Shown: piece by piece, positions 61,659 to 64,000 of the stretch | How positions within the stretch are numbered: the first letter of the stretch is position 1 | Layout of the letters: the number at the start of each line of letters is the position of its first letter | Assembly: GCF_031834595.1 (NCBI RefSeq) | Contig: NZ_CP115541.1 | Coordinates: 3,094,501-3,158,500 of the forward strand | Length of the DNA: 64,000 nt | Source: Stenotrophomonas oahuensis | GTDB lineage: Bacteria; Pseudomonadota; Gammaproteobacteria; Xanthomonadales; Xanthomonadaceae | Direction: 5' to 3' | Notes under the pieces: generated by a model | What the model was told of the DNA's origin: nothing | Databases searched by the model: none | The model's input: the letters and a program-made list of their open reading frames with translations, nothing else | Program-made: the position numbers and the translations under genes

Positions 61659-61786
61659 GTTCCAGAGCCGGCAATTCTGGGCATGTCCGGGACGCTTGTC
61701 AACGTCTTTTTCACTTTCTTCACAAAGCTGCATACGTGTCATCGATGACCCGCCATGCACACCGTCAGCGGTTACCATAAAGGTCA

Positions 61787-64000
61787 ATGAAAACAAAGAA
61801 ACCGACCCGGGGCGCGAAAGCCCCCAAGTCTCCGGCCCCCAAGAAGGGTGCTGGTCCGTCGGGCAAGTCCCGCGCCGCTGCCAAGCCTGGCAAGCTGCCG
61901 CCCTGGATGCCCGAGTCCCTGCAGAATCCCGCCCCGCCGCGCAGCGGCAAGCGTGCCGGCCCCAAGCCGGGCACCGGGGCCCCCGTGCCGACCCGCCGCA
62001 ACCCGCATCCGCAGGCCACCAGCCGCAGCTATGACGACCCCTTCGCCGCGCGCGAGGCCGAGCGCTACGCCCAGCCCATCGCCAGCCGCGAAGCCATCCT
62101 GCAGTTGCTGGACCGCTGCGACGGCCCCCAGACCGCCGAGGAAATCGGCGCGCAGCTCGGCCTGACCGAACCCGACCGTGCCGACGCGCTGGGCAAGCGC
62201 CTGGGCGCGATGGTGCGTGACGGCCAGCTGGTGCAGAACCGCCGCGGCGGCTTCGCCCCGGTGCAGGCCACCAACCTGATCACTGGCGTGGTCATCGCCA
62301 ACCCGGAAGGGTTCGGCTTCCTGCGCCCGGTGGAGGGCGGCGACGACCTGTTCCTGGCCCCGTATGAAATGCGCAAGGTGCTGCACGGCGACCGTGTGCT
62401 GGCCAACGTGACCGGCATCGACCGCCGTGGCCGCCGCGAGGGCAGCATCGCCCGCGTGCTCGAGCGTGGCATGACCCGTCTGATCGGGCGCTTCAGCGTC
62501 GAGTTCGGCATCAGCTACGTGGTGCCGGATGACAAGCGCATCCAGCGCAACGTACAGATTCCGCCCGACCAGACCGGCGACGCCCGCGATGGCCAGCTGG
62601 TGGTGTGCGAACTGACCCAGGCCCCGGACACGCGTCGGCCGCCGATCGGCCGCATCATCGCGGTGCTCGGCGACAAGCTGACCGCCTCGCTGGTGGTGGA
62701 AACCGCCATTCACGGCCATGAGCTGCCGTTCGAGTTCCCGCAGGAAGTGCTGGACGAAGCCGCGGCGGTGCCGTTGACGGTGGAGCCGGGCATGATCGGC
62801 GGTCGCGTCGATCTGCGCAGCACGCCGCTGGTGACCATCGACGGCGAGGACGCCAAGGACTTCGACGACGCGGTCTACTGCGAGCCGAACGAAGATGGTT
62901 TCCGTCTGATCGTGGCCATTGCCGACGTCTCCAACTATGTCCGCCCCGGCACCCCGCTGGACGAGGAAGCGCAGAAGCGCGCCACCTCGGTGTACTTCCC
63001 GGGCTTCGTGGTGCCGATGCTGCCGGAGACGCTGTCCAACGGCATCTGCTCGCTGATGCCGAAGGTCGACCGCATGTGCTTCGTCTGCGACATGCAGGTG
63101 GGGCGCGATGGCGAAGTGGCACACTCGCGCTTCTACGAAGCGGTGATGAATTCGCATGCACGCCTGACCTACACCCAGGTCTGGCAGGCGGTGGGCGAGA
63201 ACGATCCGGCCGCGCGTGCGGCCATCGGCCCGCTGCTGCCGCAGGTGGAACGCCTGCACCAGCTGTACAAGGTGTTTGCCAAGGCCCGGACCAAGCGCGG
63301 CGCGATCGAATTTGAAAGCTCGGAAGTGCGCTTCATTCTCGACAACACCGGTCAGGTCACCCAGGCCGGCATGCTGGTGCGCAACGACGCGCACAAGCTG
63401 ATCGAGGAATGCATGATCGCCGCCAACGTGCAGGCGGCGCGCTACCTGATCAGCAAGCATGTGCCGGCTCCGTACCGTGACCATGAGAAGCCGCCGGAAT
63501 CGAAGTTTGAAGACCTGCAGGAGTTCCTGAAGGAATTCAAGCTGAGCCTGCCGCCGTATGCCAAGGTGCAGCCGGGCGACTACACCAAGCTGCTGAAGAA
63601 GGTGCGCGAGCGCCCGGATGCGGCGCTGCTGGAATCGGTGCTGCTGCGCAGCCAGAGCCTGGCGGTGTATTCGGCCGAGAACCTGGGCCACTTCGGCCTG
63701 GCGCTGGACGCCTACGCCCACTTCACCTCGCCGATCCGCCGCTACCCGGACCTGCTGGTGCATCGCGCGATCAAGTACGCGCTGACCGGCAAGCCGGTCG
63801 ACAAGTATCTGTACACCCAGCGCGAAATGGCCAAGCTGACCCTGCTGTGCTCCGAACGCGAGCGCCGTGCGGACGAGGCCGAGCGCGAGGTCGACGAGCG
63901 CTACCGCGCGGCGTGGATGGAAAAGCACGTCGGCGGCAAGTTCGACGGCGTGATCAGCGGCGTGACCAGCTTCGGGCTGTTCGTGGAGCTGGACGAGTCC
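61787..64000 (+). CDS. rnr: Ribonuclease R, 5' part
   Basis: 738 codons are visible and the frame is open at the window edge. ATG 61787 has AAGG about 5 nt upstream. The first 90 residues are disordered and very rich in Lys, Pro, Gly and Ala (KTKKPTRGAKAPKSP...). Then come a winged-helix/cold-shock region (REAILQLLDRCDGPQTAEEI; GFGFLRPVEGGDDLFLAP), the RNB catalytic core (TIDGEDAKDFDDAVYCE, metal-binding Asp residues) and the start of the S1 domain (FDGVISGVTSFGLFVELDES). It degrades structured RNA 3' to 5'. Confidence 0.95.
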   Translation, partial: MKTKKPTRGAKAPKSPAPKKGAGPSGKSRAAAKPGKLPPWMPESLQNPAPPRSGKRAGPKPGTGAPVPTRRNPHPQATSRSYDDPFAAREAERYAQPIASREAILQLLDRCDGPQTAEEIGAQLGLTEPDRADALGKRLGAMVRDGQLVQNRRGGFAPVQATNLITGVVIANPEGFGFLRPVEGGDDLFLAPYEMRKVLHGDRVLANVTGIDRRGRREGSIARVLERGMTRLIGRFSVEFGISYVVPDDKRIQRNVQIPPDQTGDARDGQLVVCELTQAPDTRRPPIGRIIAVLGDKLTASLVVETAIHGHELPFEFPQEVLDEAAAVPLTVEPGMIGGRVDLRSTPLVTIDGEDAKDFDDAVYCEPNEDGFRLIVAIADVSNYVRPGTPLDEEAQKRATSVYFPGFVVPMLPETLSNGICSLMPKVDRMCFVCDMQVGRDGEVAHSRFYEAVMNSHARLTYTQVWQAVGENDPAARAAIGPLLPQVERLHQLYKVFAKARTKRGAIEFESSEVRFILDNTGQVTQAGMLVRNDAHKLIEECMIAANVQAARYLISKHVPAPYRDHEKPPESKFEDLQEFLKEFKLSLPPYAKVQPGDYTKLLKKVRERPDAALLESVLLRSQSLAVYSAENLGHFGLALDAYAHFTSPIRRYPDLLVHRAIKYALTGKPVDKYLYTQREMAKLTLLCSERERRADEAEREVDERYRAAWMEKHVGGKFDGVISGVTSFGLFVELDES

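Noticed and set aside
61784..63928. 714-codon minus-strand frame opposite rnr
   Set aside because: Shadow frame; RNase R domains are intact on the plus strand although its frame runs off the window.

Overview
The window is GC-rich chromosome from a member of the Stenotrophomonas maltophilia group (Xanthomonadaceae). Three things support this. The house-keeping gene order is typical of that family, the emrR-emrC-emrA-emrB efflux operon is the one known from S. maltophilia, and the intergenic DNA is full of short GTAG-headed palindromes of the kind called SMAG repeats in that species. There is no prophage, insertion sequence, CRISPR array or rRNA operon. Three tRNA-Leu genes sit near the right end.

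Left part (1-17.3 kb): a LysR regulator faces an EamA transporter, followed by a periplasmic cyclophilin, a PadR/HAAS-sensor pair, an intracellular PHA depolymerase, a methyltransferase and a HemJ-like protein. A long minus-strand cell-envelope and macromolecule block then begins. Read 5' to 3' on the minus strand it is rpsB, tsf, [AIM24/HDOD-GGDEF inserted], pyrH, frr, uppS, cdsA, dxr, rseP, bamA, lpxD, fabZ, lpxA, lpxB, rnhB, dnaE, accA (30.8 kb down to 7.95 kb). It covers the start of translation, undecaprenyl and phospholipid precursors, the MEP pathway, the sigma-E protease, outer-membrane protein assembly, lipid A, the replicative polymerase and malonyl-CoA. The skp/ompH gene often found between bamA and lpxD is absent, and repeat DNA lies in its place.

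Middle (31-36.8 kb): a Csu-type chaperone-usher fimbrial operon on the minus strand (spore-coat-U pilin, chaperone, usher, tip protein, a small secreted protein, second chaperone). Its usher gene carries a one-base frameshift. From 37 kb on the plus strand come map, glnD, dapD, an unrecognised split ORF pair, a YffB-type reductase and dapE (nitrogen sensing and lysine/diaminopimelate synthesis), then asnB. asnB is preceded by a complete transcription-attenuation leader. It has a 31-codon peptide with seven Asn codons in an 11-codon stretch, a terminator, and a 12-bp competing antiterminator. This is the most striking find in the window.

Right part (47-64 kb): a CPA2 cation/proton antiporter, a penicillin-acylase family hydrolase with a repeat palindrome inside its coding frame, a bacterioferritin lacking the usual haem Met, parC, the emrRCAB operon, a small ribbon-helix-helix-like gene behind a structured leader, three tRNA-Leu(CAG) genes, a glutathione S-transferase and the 5' part of rnr, which runs off the window.

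Seven intergenic clusters contain a composite repeat. Most have long hairpins on either side of a conserved element of about 58 bp, often bounded by SMAG palindromes. The hairpin arms change sequence together between copies, while the CATCCATG/CATGGATG centre stays constant. I do not know this composite element from the literature.
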